Below are positions 18,204 to 26,229 of a stretch of DNA of 64,000 bases, piece by piece. Source of the stretch: Planctomycetia bacterium (GTDB lineage: Bacteria; Planctomycetota; Phycisphaerae; Phycisphaerales; SM1A02); the NCBI GenBank assembly GCA_005776885.1, contig SXOD01000050.1:1-64000 (forward strand). Direction: 5' to 3'. A program made the position numbers and the translations under genes. The notes below the pieces were generated by a model. The model saw only the letters and a program-made list of their open reading frames with translations. It did no database searches and was not told the DNA's origin. Each line of letters starts with the position of its first letter. Positions within the stretch are counted from its first letter, which is position 1.

Positions 18204-19163
18204 TCAACCGCCGCCGAACACGATGATGTCGTTGTAGCGCTCAGCGAGGCCTGGCTTGGCGTAGTCCGCATTGGTCATCGCGGTCGCCCCGACTCCATCC
18301 TTGACGGAATAGAAGATGCCGTCGGCACCCGCGCTGATGAGCACGTACTTGCCTCGGGCAGTGCCGTATTGGGCGTCACCGAGGGTCGCAAACTTGCCGA
18401 AGCCCGGGTGACGGAGGATCGCTCCGTACGCGCCGTAGGGAGAGAGCGAGTTGTTCAGCAGCGAATAGCCCGTGGCATTGGACGTGGTCTGGTCCTGGCT
18501 GAGCTCGCCAAGCGAGGACGACGCCGTGTAGGACATGATCGGCTCGAGGAGGAACTGTGGATTGCTGGACCGAGTCCCGGTGAGCGGGCCTGAACCACGG
18601 ATCGCCCTCGCGAACGCGATGGGTTGTCCCCACGAATCCAGGAGTTCCGGCACCGCGACGGCGGCCTCGTTCACCTGGCCGACCGCGAGGCCAACCTGCC
18701 CGCCCTTGGGCGTGAAGAACGGCGGGAACCACTCGCCGGCCACGCGAGTTCGCTTGCCGATCTCGAACGGGTTGATCTTGATCGCGACGCCGTTGGGGAA
18801 GGTGAACTCCGTCCAGCCGGCACCGAACGACGCGTAGTCGGGATCGTCGTTTCGGACCGCGCCGCCCATGAGATGCAACAGGGCATTCTCCATCCCGGAG
18901 AGGACTGGCGCGACGCCATCGGCGGTCACCAACGAGTTTTCCGGCACGATCCCCGGATAGAAACCGAACTGCAGGTAGAAGGCGTCACAGCCCTTGGCGA
19001 ACTCCTGCATGAGCGACTGGGTCTCGGTCACCTTGGCGCGCTGCGTCACCTTTGAGAGGGCTGGCAACAACAGGCCGATCAGGATCACGATGATGCCGAT
19101 CGCGACCAGGATCTCGGTCAGGGTGAAGGCGCGACGCACGTGGGGCGTGTTCGTGTGGTTCAT
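18204..19163 (-). CDS. Type II secretion/type IV pseudopilin-like protein with prepilin leader
   Basis: A 319-residue protein with a class III (prepilin) signal: a short basic leader ending RRA, cleavage before F13 (FTLTE, with Glu at mature position 5), then the helix ILVAIGIIVILIGLLLPAL. The large C-terminal domain (about 280 residues) ends with SAGADGIFYSVKDG and a NDIIVFGGG tail, as in planctomycete pseudopilins. It is probably assembled by a GspE-type ATPase such as the one at 1431-3176. On the minus strand a TATGAT hexamer about 40 bases upstream may be the -10. It is convergent with the Spy-like gene and followed upstream by trmL. Confidence 0.85.
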   Translation of the reverse strand: MNHTNTPHVRRAFTLTEILVAIGIIVILIGLLLPALSKVTQRAKVTETQSLMQEFAKGCDAFYLQFGFYPGIVPENSLVTADGVAPVLSGMENALLHLMGGAVRNDDPDYASFGAGWTEFTFPNGVAIKINPFEIGKRTRVAGEWFPPFFTPKGGQVGLAVGQVNEAAVAVPELLDSWGQPIAFARAIRGSGPLTGTRSSNPQFLLEPIMSYTASSSLGELSQDQTTSNATGYSLLNNSLSPYGAYGAILRHPGFGKFATLGDAQYGTARGKYVLISAGADGIFYSVKDGVGATAMTNADYAKPGLAERYNDIIVFGGG

Positions 19164-19252
19164 GGGTTGTCTCGTGGGGGCCCAAGGGCCCGGCAACAGG
19201 GAATCATACGAGTGGGGTCCCGATTTCGGTTCCTCAAAGGGTTGATAACGAC

Positions 19253-19795
19253 TCAGTTCGGGGGTCGATTCACCCCGTCGCTTCCCCCGAGCCAGGGGAG
19301 CCCGCCGCCGGAAAGCTGCCGGAGTCCTTCGAAGACGCCGCATGCGACGGCAGTGGCGAGGTTCAGGCTTCGAGCTTCGGGGATTGGTCGCATTGGCAAC
19401 GTGAGTCGATGCCCAGCGCCTTGGTTGGCGTCGACCCAGTCGTGCAGCCACGCCGGCACCCCGCCGTTTTCCTGGCCAAAAAGGAGGTGGTCGCCCTGTT
19501 CGAACGACGCCTTCCAGTGGGGTCTGGCCCCGGTCGTGGTGTAGAGCCAGATTCGCCTGGGCTGCGCCGTGCGGAGGTAACCCTCCCAGTCCGTGTGCTC
19601 GACACAGTCCACGTGGTGCCAGTAGTCAAGGCCGGCCCGGCGCTTGGCCTTCTCGTCCATCTGGAACCCGAGCGGATGGATGAGGTGGAGTCGGCAACCC
19701 GTCGTCATGCAGGTCCGGCCGATGTTCCCCGTGTTGTTGGGGATCTGCGGCTGGAACAGCACGACATGGAACAGGGGGTCAGTCTCGGAGGCCAC
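19253..19795 (-). CDS. trmL: tRNA (cytidine/uridine-34 2'-O)-methyltransferase TrmL
   Basis: A 180-residue SPOUT methyltransferase that methylates the wobble ribose of tRNA-Leu. Knot motifs are FQPQIPNNTGNIGRTC, HPLGF, LLFGQENGGVP and LPMRPIPEARSLNLATAVA, the last two forming the SAM pocket. LFGxENxG differs slightly from the usual LFGxExxGLP. GTG 19795 gives a family-length N-terminus; TTG 19813 is an alternative that would abut the divergent gene. It is divergent from the transglutaminase-domain gene at 19813. Confidence 0.92.
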   Translation of the reverse strand: MASETDPLFHVVLFQPQIPNNTGNIGRTCMTTGCRLHLIHPLGFQMDEKAKRRAGLDYWHHVDCVEHTDWEGYLRTAQPRRIWLYTTTGARPHWKASFEQGDHLLFGQENGGVPAWLHDWVDANQGAGHRLTLPMRPIPEARSLNLATAVACGVFEGLRQLSGGGLPWLGGSDGVNRPPN

Positions 19796-19812
19796 GCGGC
19801 TATTCTCGCGCA

Positions 19813-22146
19813 ATGCTCAGCGCGCTGCTTGCCTTGGCTTCCCCGCCCGCAGTGGTGGCCACGGCCGACGTGATGGCCGACCCGGCCTGGCGGGCCGTCG
19901 CGGAATCGATGGCTCCCACTGCCGAAATCATCGTCTGGGGTGACTCGGGCGCGGAGGGTGCTCGCGCCGCGCTGGCGGTGACCATGCCTCGCTACACGGT
20001 CTTCGTCTCCAAGCCAGACCAGTCAGGGCGTGCCTTCGTCGCGAACATCCACCAGTTGACCCGCGCCCTCGACGCCGACCCTTGGTGTGACACGCGGTGG
20101 GGGATCATCACCGGACGGACACCCCAGGACGCGATGCGGCTGGCCTCGACCACCGAACCGATCGGCGTGCGCGTTGGGTTCGGCGGCACCGGCATCCCGC
20201 TGGATCGATTCGCATCTGGTTGCTGGTTCAACGAGGGCGCGGCGGGGGAGCGCACCACGAAGGCGGCTGATGGGTCGATCTCCACGACTGGAGGCGAGAC
20301 GGACACGACGGCGGACCTGGTCGCAACCTTCAACTCGATCCAGCCGGACTTCATGTTGACCAGCGGCCATGCCACCGAGCGTGGCTGGGAGATGGGCTAT
20401 TCGTTTCCCGCGGGGTCGCTGCAGCCGCGCGATGGCGCCGTTGTTGGCGTGGATCGCAAGGGAGGCCTCCATCCGATCGAATCCCGCAAGCCCAAGGTGT
20501 TCCTTGCCGCGGGCAACTGCCTGCTGGGGCATGTGGACGGCCCCGACGCCTTGGCGCTGGCGCTGTTGGGCGAACGCGCCGGCTTTGACCAGCTGGTGGG
20601 CTACACGGTGGTGACCTGGGCGGGGCATGGAGGCTGGGGAACGAAGGACTGGTTCTTTGCGGATCCGGGCCGATACTCATTGCATGAGGCGTTCTGGCTC
20701 AACAACCAGATGATCGTGGAGTCGCTTGAGCGAGAGGTCCCGGGATCGTCCAAGGGTCTGGTCGCGGGGTTCACGACCGATGATCCCAACGCGCTGTTCC
20801 GCCAGTCCGCCGGATCGCTGCCATCTGGATGGAACCGCGACCAGGTCATGGCGCACCTGGGCCGGAGATGGGACCGAGATGGCGTCGCGTTCTATGGTCG
20901 ACCCGATCGGGATGCGCGACTTTCTCGCGGCGGCAAGGTGTGGGACAGCGAGATCGATGATCGTGGAAGCGAGATGCGGGTCACGGTGTTTGCACCGGGT
21001 GGGGCGACGCTGGAGAAGCCGCCCGCCGTGTTCCTGCCTCGGCGGATCGCCGCCCCACGCGTGGTGGATGCGGGCGGGCTGGCAGACCCCTTGGTGGCCG
21101 ATGATTTCGTCGTCTTCCGTGGGCTGGACGCCTTGCCGGCCGGCGAGCGTCGGACCATCGTGATCGCCGACGACGGCGCGGTCGAGTCGGCTCGCGCCAC
21201 GGTGCCGTCGTGGGGATCGCTGCTTGAGATGTCATCCAAGTTTCCGGCGGAGTATCGAGGGGACCTCGTCAAGGCATTGAGCGTGGCGGAGTCCAACCAG
21301 GGCGAGATCGCCGCCTTCCTGCAGCATGCGCTGGACTCCGGTGCTGCGGACCCGCTCGCGCCGGAGGCCGCTGGATTCCTCGTGGCGAACATGCCGGAGC
21401 GCGACCTCACCTCGTTGCGCGCCGAGTTGCTCATCGAACACCTGGACTACGCGCTGCGTGCGCGTCGTGAGAGCAAGTGGAGCAAGGACGTTCCGGTGGA
21501 ACTGTGGCTGGACGCTGTCTTGCCCTATGCGCATGTCAATGAGCGCCGGGACCAGTGGCGCAAGGATTACTTTGATCGATTCTTCGCGATGACGCAGGCG
21601 CCGGAATCCATCGAACAGGTTGCGCTGGCGCTCAACCAGCGTGTGTTCAAGGATCAAGGGGTCGTCTACCACGCCACGAAGCGTCCCAAGAGCAACCAGA
21701 GCCCGTACGAGAGTCGGGACGCGGGGTACGCGTCGTGCACCGGCCTCAGCGTGATGCTCGCGGATGCGCTTCGCACGGGCGGGATTCCCGCGCGGCTGGC
21801 CGGGACTCCCCTGTGGCTGGAGAAGACCGGGAATCACACGTGGGTGGAGGTCTGGGACGGCGCGATGTGGCGACCTGTCGAGGCCTTCAGCGAGCAAGGA
21901 TTTTCCAGGCCGTGGTGGGCGGCCCAGGCTGCGGCACTGGCGGCGGCAGGGTCTGCCGATCCCATGCACCGGCTCTATGCCTCGGGATGGAAGCGTCGGC
22001 CGACCCATTTTGCGCAGGCGTGGAGCATCGAGGATGAATCGGTCCCCGGCGACGATGTCACGGCCTCGTACGCCAGTTTGTGGGGCCCTGACGGCTCGCC
22101 CGCGCCCGCTGGACCTGCACCGACCCAGTGCCCGGTGGGGCCGTGA
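19813..22146 (+). CDS. Large protein with C-terminal transglutaminase-like domain and possible caspase/gingipain-like N-terminal half
   Basis: A 777-residue, probably exported protein (N-terminal hydrophobic MLSALLALASPPAVVATA). The C-terminal domain is transglutaminase-like: YASCTGLSVMLADALR with C642, NHTWVEVW with H675, and PVEA, where the usual Asp is Glu. The N-terminal half has MLTSGHATERG (H186) and, about 50 residues on, VFLAAGNCLLGHVDGPD (C236), the order of the His-Gly/Cys dyad of clan CD (gingipain or caspase-like) peptidases; this is tentative. A middle region carries FAPGGATLEKPPAVFLPRR. TATTCT at 19801-19806 ends six bases before the ATG. Substrate unknown. Confidence 0.7.
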   Translation: MLSALLALASPPAVVATADVMADPAWRAVAESMAPTAEIIVWGDSGAEGARAALAVTMPRYTVFVSKPDQSGRAFVANIHQLTRALDADPWCDTRWGIITGRTPQDAMRLASTTEPIGVRVGFGGTGIPLDRFASGCWFNEGAAGERTTKAADGSISTTGGETDTTADLVATFNSIQPDFMLTSGHATERGWEMGYSFPAGSLQPRDGAVVGVDRKGGLHPIESRKPKVFLAAGNCLLGHVDGPDALALALLGERAGFDQLVGYTVVTWAGHGGWGTKDWFFADPGRYSLHEAFWLNNQMIVESLEREVPGSSKGLVAGFTTDDPNALFRQSAGSLPSGWNRDQVMAHLGRRWDRDGVAFYGRPDRDARLSRGGKVWDSEIDDRGSEMRVTVFAPGGATLEKPPAVFLPRRIAAPRVVDAGGLADPLVADDFVVFRGLDALPAGERRTIVIADDGAVESARATVPSWGSLLEMSSKFPAEYRGDLVKALSVAESNQGEIAAFLQHALDSGAADPLAPEAAGFLVANMPERDLTSLRAELLIEHLDYALRARRESKWSKDVPVELWLDAVLPYAHVNERRDQWRKDYFDRFFAMTQAPESIEQVALALNQRVFKDQGVVYHATKRPKSNQSPYESRDAGYASCTGLSVMLADALRTGGIPARLAGTPLWLEKTGNHTWVEVWDGAMWRPVEAFSEQGFSRPWWAAQAAALAAAGSADPMHRLYASGWKRRPTHFAQAWSIEDESVPGDDVTASYASLWGPDGSPAPAGPAPTQCPVGP

Positions 22147-22188
22147 TCGTCGCGCGCGACGGCTATACTTTGCGCCTCGGAACACACT

Positions 22189-22323
22189 ATGGCAGGCGTC
22201 CTCTTTGCAAATCTTGGTTGGGTCGTGCTCCTCACCGGCTGGTGCGTCGTCTACTTCGTGCAGGCGAAGGCGGACCGGGGTCGCCCCGCGCGCTACACGC
22301 TGAGCGACGCGGTCGACGACTGA
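22189..22323 (+). CDS. 44-residue single-pass membrane peptide
   Basis: A small reading frame from ATG 22189. It encodes one hydrophobic helix (VLFANLGWVVLLTGWCVVYF) followed by a basic/polar tail (QAKADRGRPARYTLSDAVDD), so N-out/C-in topology fits the positive-inside rule. A TATACT hexamer (22164-22169) lies 19 bases before the ATG. It ends four bases before tRNA-Arg and could share a transcript with it. It is not recognised; the amphipathic layout makes it a plausible real small protein. Confidence 0.5.
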   Translation: MAGVLFANLGWVVLLTGWCVVYFVQAKADRGRPARYTLSDAVDD

Positions 22324-22326
22324 TTC

Positions 22327-22400
22327 GCCCGACTAGCTCAGTTGGATAGAGCACCGGTTTCCTAAACTGGAGGTCGACGGTTCGAGCCCGTCGTCGGGCG
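22327..22400 (+). tRNA. tRNA-Arg (anticodon CCU)
   Basis: A 74-base cloverleaf. The acceptor pairs GCCCGAC with GTCGGGC, discriminator G. The D stem is GCTC/GAGC. The anticodon stem CCGGT/ACTGG frames TTCCTAA, giving CCT, which reads AGG. The T arm is GACGG-TTCGAGC-CCGTC. CCA is not encoded. Confidence 0.96.
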
Positions 22401-22452
22401 CTGGGGGCAATGCATGGCGACGTGGTTGTCGCCGACTTCCTAGACTCATCCA

Positions 22453-24105
22453 ATGGCGGCACTCCCCACCGGCCGCATGAAGCGCGAACTCGGCCTGTGG
22501 GGGCTCACGGCGATGGGAATCACCGGCGTGGTGGGTTCAGGCTGGCTCTTCGCGGCCTTTTTTGCAGCGAAGCTCGCTGGCCCGGCGGCGGTCGTGGCGT
22601 GGCTGATTGGTGGCGGGCTCATGGTGCTGACGGGACTCTGCTTTGCGGAGGTCGCCACCGCCTACCCGCTCTCGGGCGGCGGCGCGCAGCTGGCGACGGC
22701 GACGCACGGGCGGACGATCGGGCTCGTGAGCATGTGGCTGCTCTACCTTGGGTATGTCTCCACCCCGGCGATCGAGGCAGCGGCGATCATCGATTACACC
22801 GGCTCCTACTTCCCGTCGCTGGTCGAGGAATCGGGAGCGGTCCTCTCGTGGAAAGGCCGCGGCGTGGCGGTCGGCGTGGCGTGGGTGTTTGTCGTCCTCA
22901 ACTTCTTCAGCATCCGGTGGTTCAACCGGCTCAACAGCACGCTCACCTGGTGGAAGTTCGCGATTCCGCTCTTGGTCGTGGGGTTGCTCCTGCTCGAGCG
23001 GTTTGAGTGGTCGAACTTCGGGTGGGACCAGCCCGCGGGCAGCCCACAATCCTTCATGCCGATGGGCTGGGGTGGCGTGCTGGCGGCGCTCAGCGCCGGT
23101 GGCGTGGTCTTCTCCCTCTCCGGATTCCGGATCGTGGCAGACATGGCGGAAGAAGCAGCCAATCCCGGGCGGGACATTCCGCGCGCTTTCGGGATCGCGA
23201 TCCTCTTCGCGACGGGGCTCTATGTGCTAGTGCAGGGGGCGTTCATCGGCGCGCTGGATCCATCAAGCCACGCCGACGGCTGGGCCAGCCTTGGGTTCAG
23301 CGGAGACAGCGCACCGCTGGTGACATTGCTGAAACTCGCGGGGATTGCATGGCTGGCCAACGTGCTGTACGTGGATGCGGTGATCTCGCCGGGCGGATCG
23401 TGCCTCGCCTACACCGCCGCCACGGCGCGAGTGGGGTATGCCGTGTCCAACGCGGGCTATGCACCCAGGCTCTTCTCGCAGATCAATGGGAAGGGAGTGC
23501 CGTTCATGAGCCTGCTCGCCTGCGCGGGAATCAGCACCCTCCTCATCGCGCTCTACCCCGCGTGGGACCAACTCGCGGCGCTCAACGCTGCGGCGTACTT
23601 CCTCTCGGTGGCCCCCGTGGCGGTGGTCCTGCTGGCGCTGAGGAAAATCGACCCGGATGGGAGACGCCCATTCAGGTTGCCATTCGCCCCGCTTGTTGCG
23701 TGGGCGGCGTTCGCCTCCAATGCCCTCATCGTCAGTTGGTGCGGCCCGAAGGCCGTGGTCCCGACCGCGGCCGCCGCGCTCCTGGCCATCCTGGGCGACC
23801 ACTTCCACGCCAGGCGCGCCACCAACGACCGCGTCCCCGACCATTGGTCGCAGTGGGGGTGGATGGTCCTGCTGCTCGTGGTCGTGGGAGCCGTGTCGTT
23901 GGTCGGAGACCCTGCGGTGGGTGGATACGGGTGGCTGCCTGCTCCATGGGACTCATTCCTGACCGCATCGGCTGCCACGGGGGCGCTGTGGTGGGCGTGG
24001 AAGGGCCGATCGTCCTCACGGGAGGCGCGGCAGGCCCTGTCAGAGATCCGGACCCGGGTGAGCGCAAGCATGGAGCAGTCAGGCCGCTCCGCCCAGCGGG
24101 CCTGA
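22453..24105 (+). CDS. APC-family amino acid permease
   Basis: A 550-residue inner-membrane transporter of the amino acid/polyamine/organocation family with about 12 transmembrane helices. The first helix carries the substrate-site motif GITGVVGSGWLFAAF; helix 6 has VFSLSGFRIVADMAEEAANPGRDIPRAFG, the conserved post-TM6 EExxNPxRxIP signature. The C-terminal tail is polar. A TAGACT hexamer (22441-22446) ends exactly six bases before the ATG, suggesting a leaderless message. It lies between tRNA-Arg and the convergent tRNA-Met. Substrate unknown. Confidence 0.9.
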   Translation: MAALPTGRMKRELGLWGLTAMGITGVVGSGWLFAAFFAAKLAGPAAVVAWLIGGGLMVLTGLCFAEVATAYPLSGGGAQLATATHGRTIGLVSMWLLYLGYVSTPAIEAAAIIDYTGSYFPSLVEESGAVLSWKGRGVAVGVAWVFVVLNFFSIRWFNRLNSTLTWWKFAIPLLVVGLLLLERFEWSNFGWDQPAGSPQSFMPMGWGGVLAALSAGGVVFSLSGFRIVADMAEEAANPGRDIPRAFGIAILFATGLYVLVQGAFIGALDPSSHADGWASLGFSGDSAPLVTLLKLAGIAWLANVLYVDAVISPGGSCLAYTAATARVGYAVSNAGYAPRLFSQINGKGVPFMSLLACAGISTLLIALYPAWDQLAALNAAAYFLSVAPVAVVLLALRKIDPDGRRPFRLPFAPLVAWAAFASNALIVSWCGPKAVVPTAAAALLAILGDHFHARRATNDRVPDHWSQWGWMVLLLVVVGAVSLVGDPAVGGYGWLPAPWDSFLTASAATGALWWAWKGRSSSREARQALSEIRTRVSASMEQSGRSAQRA

Positions 24106-24154
24106 GGGGTGCCAGACACCGCGATGTGGGGACCCCGGGGCCCCCCGGGGAGAA

Positions 24155-24229
24155 GTGCCGATGGGCGGGCTCGAACCGCCGACCTAAGGTTTATGAATCC
24201 TTCGCTCTAGCCAGCTGAGCTACATCGGC
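24155..24229 (-). tRNA. tRNA-Met (anticodon CAU)
   Basis: A 75-base cloverleaf on the minus strand. The acceptor is GCCGATG/CATCGGC, discriminator A. The anticodon loop is TTCATAA. The anticodon stem AAGGA/ACCTT has an A-A mismatch at its loop-closing pair. The variable loop is AGGTCC. The first acceptor pair is a full Watson-Crick G-C and the three G-C pairs typical of initiators are missing in the anticodon stem, so this is an elongator Met or, less likely, a lysidine-modified Ile-CAU. Confidence 0.92.
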
Positions 24230-24257
24230 GCAGGGGCGGGAATGATACGCCCGACCG

Positions 24258-26168
24258 TCACCGCGTGCCAGCAGCGGCTCCGTTGCGCTCGGATCCGGAA
24301 CCGGTGGTGCTTGATCGCACCCAGCGGCGGCCGAGCGTGCTTGACGCGAAATCCGGCGAGGTCCTGGCGATCGCGGCGGCGATGAGTCCCATGAATAGCG
24401 GCTGCGGATGGACGGGGCGGCTGGTGAGTTCCGGGTGGAACTGCCCGCCGATGAAGTATGGATGCATCGAGAGCGGGAGTTCCAGCATCTGCATGATCGG
24501 ATGCTTTGGGTGGCGTCCGCTGAACGACATCCCCGCCGCGGCGAGTTCGTCGATGAACTTGGGTTCCACCTCGAAGCGGTGCCGGAACCGCTCACGGACG
24601 CTGGTGGTGCCGGCCTTGCCCAGGGTGGCGCCGTACAGGAAGGAGGCCAGGGAGCCTTCCGTGATGGCAATGTCCTGCGCCCCCAGGCGCATCGTGCCGC
24701 CCATGATGCCTTCCAGTTTTTTCTGTTCCGGGAGCTCCGAGATCACCGGGAATGGGCAAGACGCCGCGAACTCGGTTGAGTGCGCACCGGCCATGCCAGC
24801 GACATTCCGTGCGAACTCGATCACCGCCATCTGGAAGCCGAGGCAGATGCCCAGGAACGGCACGCGCTCCTCGCGGGCATGCTGGACGGCGAGGATCTTG
24901 CCCTCCACGCCGCGGCTTCCGAAGCCGCCGGGAACGATCAGCGCGTCGATGCCGGCGAGCGTCTTCTTCGCGGATGGGATCGTCGTGATGTCGCTGGTTT
25001 CCAGCCATCGGACATCGACATCCGCGCCGAGCGCCACGCCGCAGTGCTCGATCGCCTTGTCGATGGAGGCATACGCATCCCGGAGGCTGGTGTACTTGCC
25101 GGCGATGCCCAGCGTGACCTTGTGGTCGCGTGCGCCGTTGAGTCTGGTGGTGAAGGCACTCCACTCGCGGCGAGCCCGGTCTTCGTGGGTGGCGTTGACG
25201 CGGTCGTGCAGGCCGAGCATCGAGAGGATCTCGCGGTCCAGCCCGCCTTCGCGCATCGCGTCGGGGATCACGTAGATGCTCTCGCGGTCGTGCATCGAGA
25301 AGACGCGGCGCGTGGGCACGTTGCTGAACATCGCGATCTTCTCCATCACCTTCTCGGTGACGGGGTGTCGCGCGCGGCAGGCCACCAGCTGGGGCTGGAT
25401 GCCGGCTTCCATGAGCCGCTTGATGCCCAGTTGGGCCGCCTTGCTCTTCTGCTCGCCCAGGATGGATGGCTCGATGATGTAGGTGAGCGCCACGAAGCAC
25501 GTGGAACCCTCCCCCTCCTCGAAGGCCAGCTGGCGAAGGGCCTCGATGTAGAAGCCGTTCTCGTAGTCGCCGGCGGTCCCGCCGACCTCCACGAAGACGA
25601 CGTCGGCCTGCTTGCCCTTGGGGGCACCGCCGCCGGGGCGCATGGCCAGCTCTCGAAGCTTGAGCTTCACTTCGCCGGTCACGTGCGGAATCATCTGGAC
25701 GTCGCGCCCGAGGTAGCCGCCCCGGCGCTCGCGCTCCAGGATCCGGGTGTAGATCTGGCCGGCGGTGACGAAGTTCCGCCCGGAGAGGTTCTCGTCCAGC
25801 AGGCGCTCGTAGGTCCCCAGGTCCATGTCAGTCTCCATCCCGTCATCGAGGACGAAGACCTCGCCGTGGCGGTAGGGGTTGAGGGTCCCGGAATCGATGT
25901 TGAGGTAGCCCTCCATCTTGATCGGCGCCACCACGAGCCCCTTGTCGTGGAGGAGCTTGGCCAGGCTGCTGGCGAAGATTCCCTTGCCCAGCCCGCTCAT
26001 CACCGTGCCAATCACCACCACGAACTTCGTGCGACCCTTGATGTAGCCATCGGGAACGGGTGAGTAGTGCTCGGAGCCGAGTTCGGTTGACCCAAACTGC
26101 GCCAAAAACCCTCCGGAAGTGGTCGATTCCCGGTCCGAGTTTGGCTGTGATGGCTCCGAGTGGGGCAT
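24258..26168 (-). CDS. pyrG: CTP synthase, divergent subtype
   Basis: A 636-residue CTP synthase (UTP + ATP + glutamine to CTP), about 90 residues longer than usual. The synthetase domain has VIGTVMSGLGKGIFASS in place of the usual VTGGVVSSLGKG, then NIDSGTLNPYRHGEVFVLDDG, RRGGYLGRDVQMIPHVT and VEVGGTAGDYEN. The UTP/CTP loop reads GEQKSKAAQ rather than GELKTKPTQ. The class I amidotransferase domain has FLGICLGFQMA and GGQFHPELTSRP. ATG 26168 is chosen over an upstream open extension: TAGGCT on the minus strand ends five bases before it. N-terminal (about 50) and C-terminal extensions are polar. It is divergent from the M1 peptidase. Confidence 0.9.
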   Translation of the reverse strand: MPHSEPSQPNSDRESTTSGGFLAQFGSTELGSEHYSPVPDGYIKGRTKFVVVIGTVMSGLGKGIFASSLAKLLHDKGLVVAPIKMEGYLNIDSGTLNPYRHGEVFVLDDGMETDMDLGTYERLLDENLSGRNFVTAGQIYTRILERERRGGYLGRDVQMIPHVTGEVKLKLRELAMRPGGGAPKGKQADVVFVEVGGTAGDYENGFYIEALRQLAFEEGEGSTCFVALTYIIEPSILGEQKSKAAQLGIKRLMEAGIQPQLVACRARHPVTEKVMEKIAMFSNVPTRRVFSMHDRESIYVIPDAMREGGLDREILSMLGLHDRVNATHEDRARREWSAFTTRLNGARDHKVTLGIAGKYTSLRDAYASIDKAIEHCGVALGADVDVRWLETSDITTIPSAKKTLAGIDALIVPGGFGSRGVEGKILAVQHAREERVPFLGICLGFQMAVIEFARNVAGMAGAHSTEFAASCPFPVISELPEQKKLEGIMGGTMRLGAQDIAITEGSLASFLYGATLGKAGTTSVRERFRHRFEVEPKFIDELAAAGMSFSGRHPKHPIMQMLELPLSMHPYFIGGQFHPELTSRPVHPQPLFMGLIAAAIARTSPDFASSTLGRRWVRSSTTGSGSERNGAAAGTR

Positions 26169-26173
26169 AGTGG

Positions 26174-26183
26174 AGCCTATCCT
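26174..26183. promoter_or_regulatory. Overlapping divergent -10 elements for pyrG and the M1 aminopeptidase
   Basis: AGCCTATCCT reads as TATCCT (26178-26183) on the plus strand and TAGGCT (26179-26174) on the minus strand. The minus hexamer ends five bases before the pyrG ATG, giving a leaderless message, while the plus one would give a leader of about 40 bases for the peptidase. The two polymerases could not occupy this site together. No good -35 hexamers are visible. Confidence 0.45.
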
Positions 26184-26229
26184 GACTGGGCCTCGCGATG
26201 CAAGCGCGAGAGCCGAGGAATATCCCGCC

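Noticed and set aside
24129-24150. CCCCGGGG repeat as a terminator between the APC permease and tRNA-Met
   Set aside because: Too short and without a T-run on either strand; kept as unassigned sequence.
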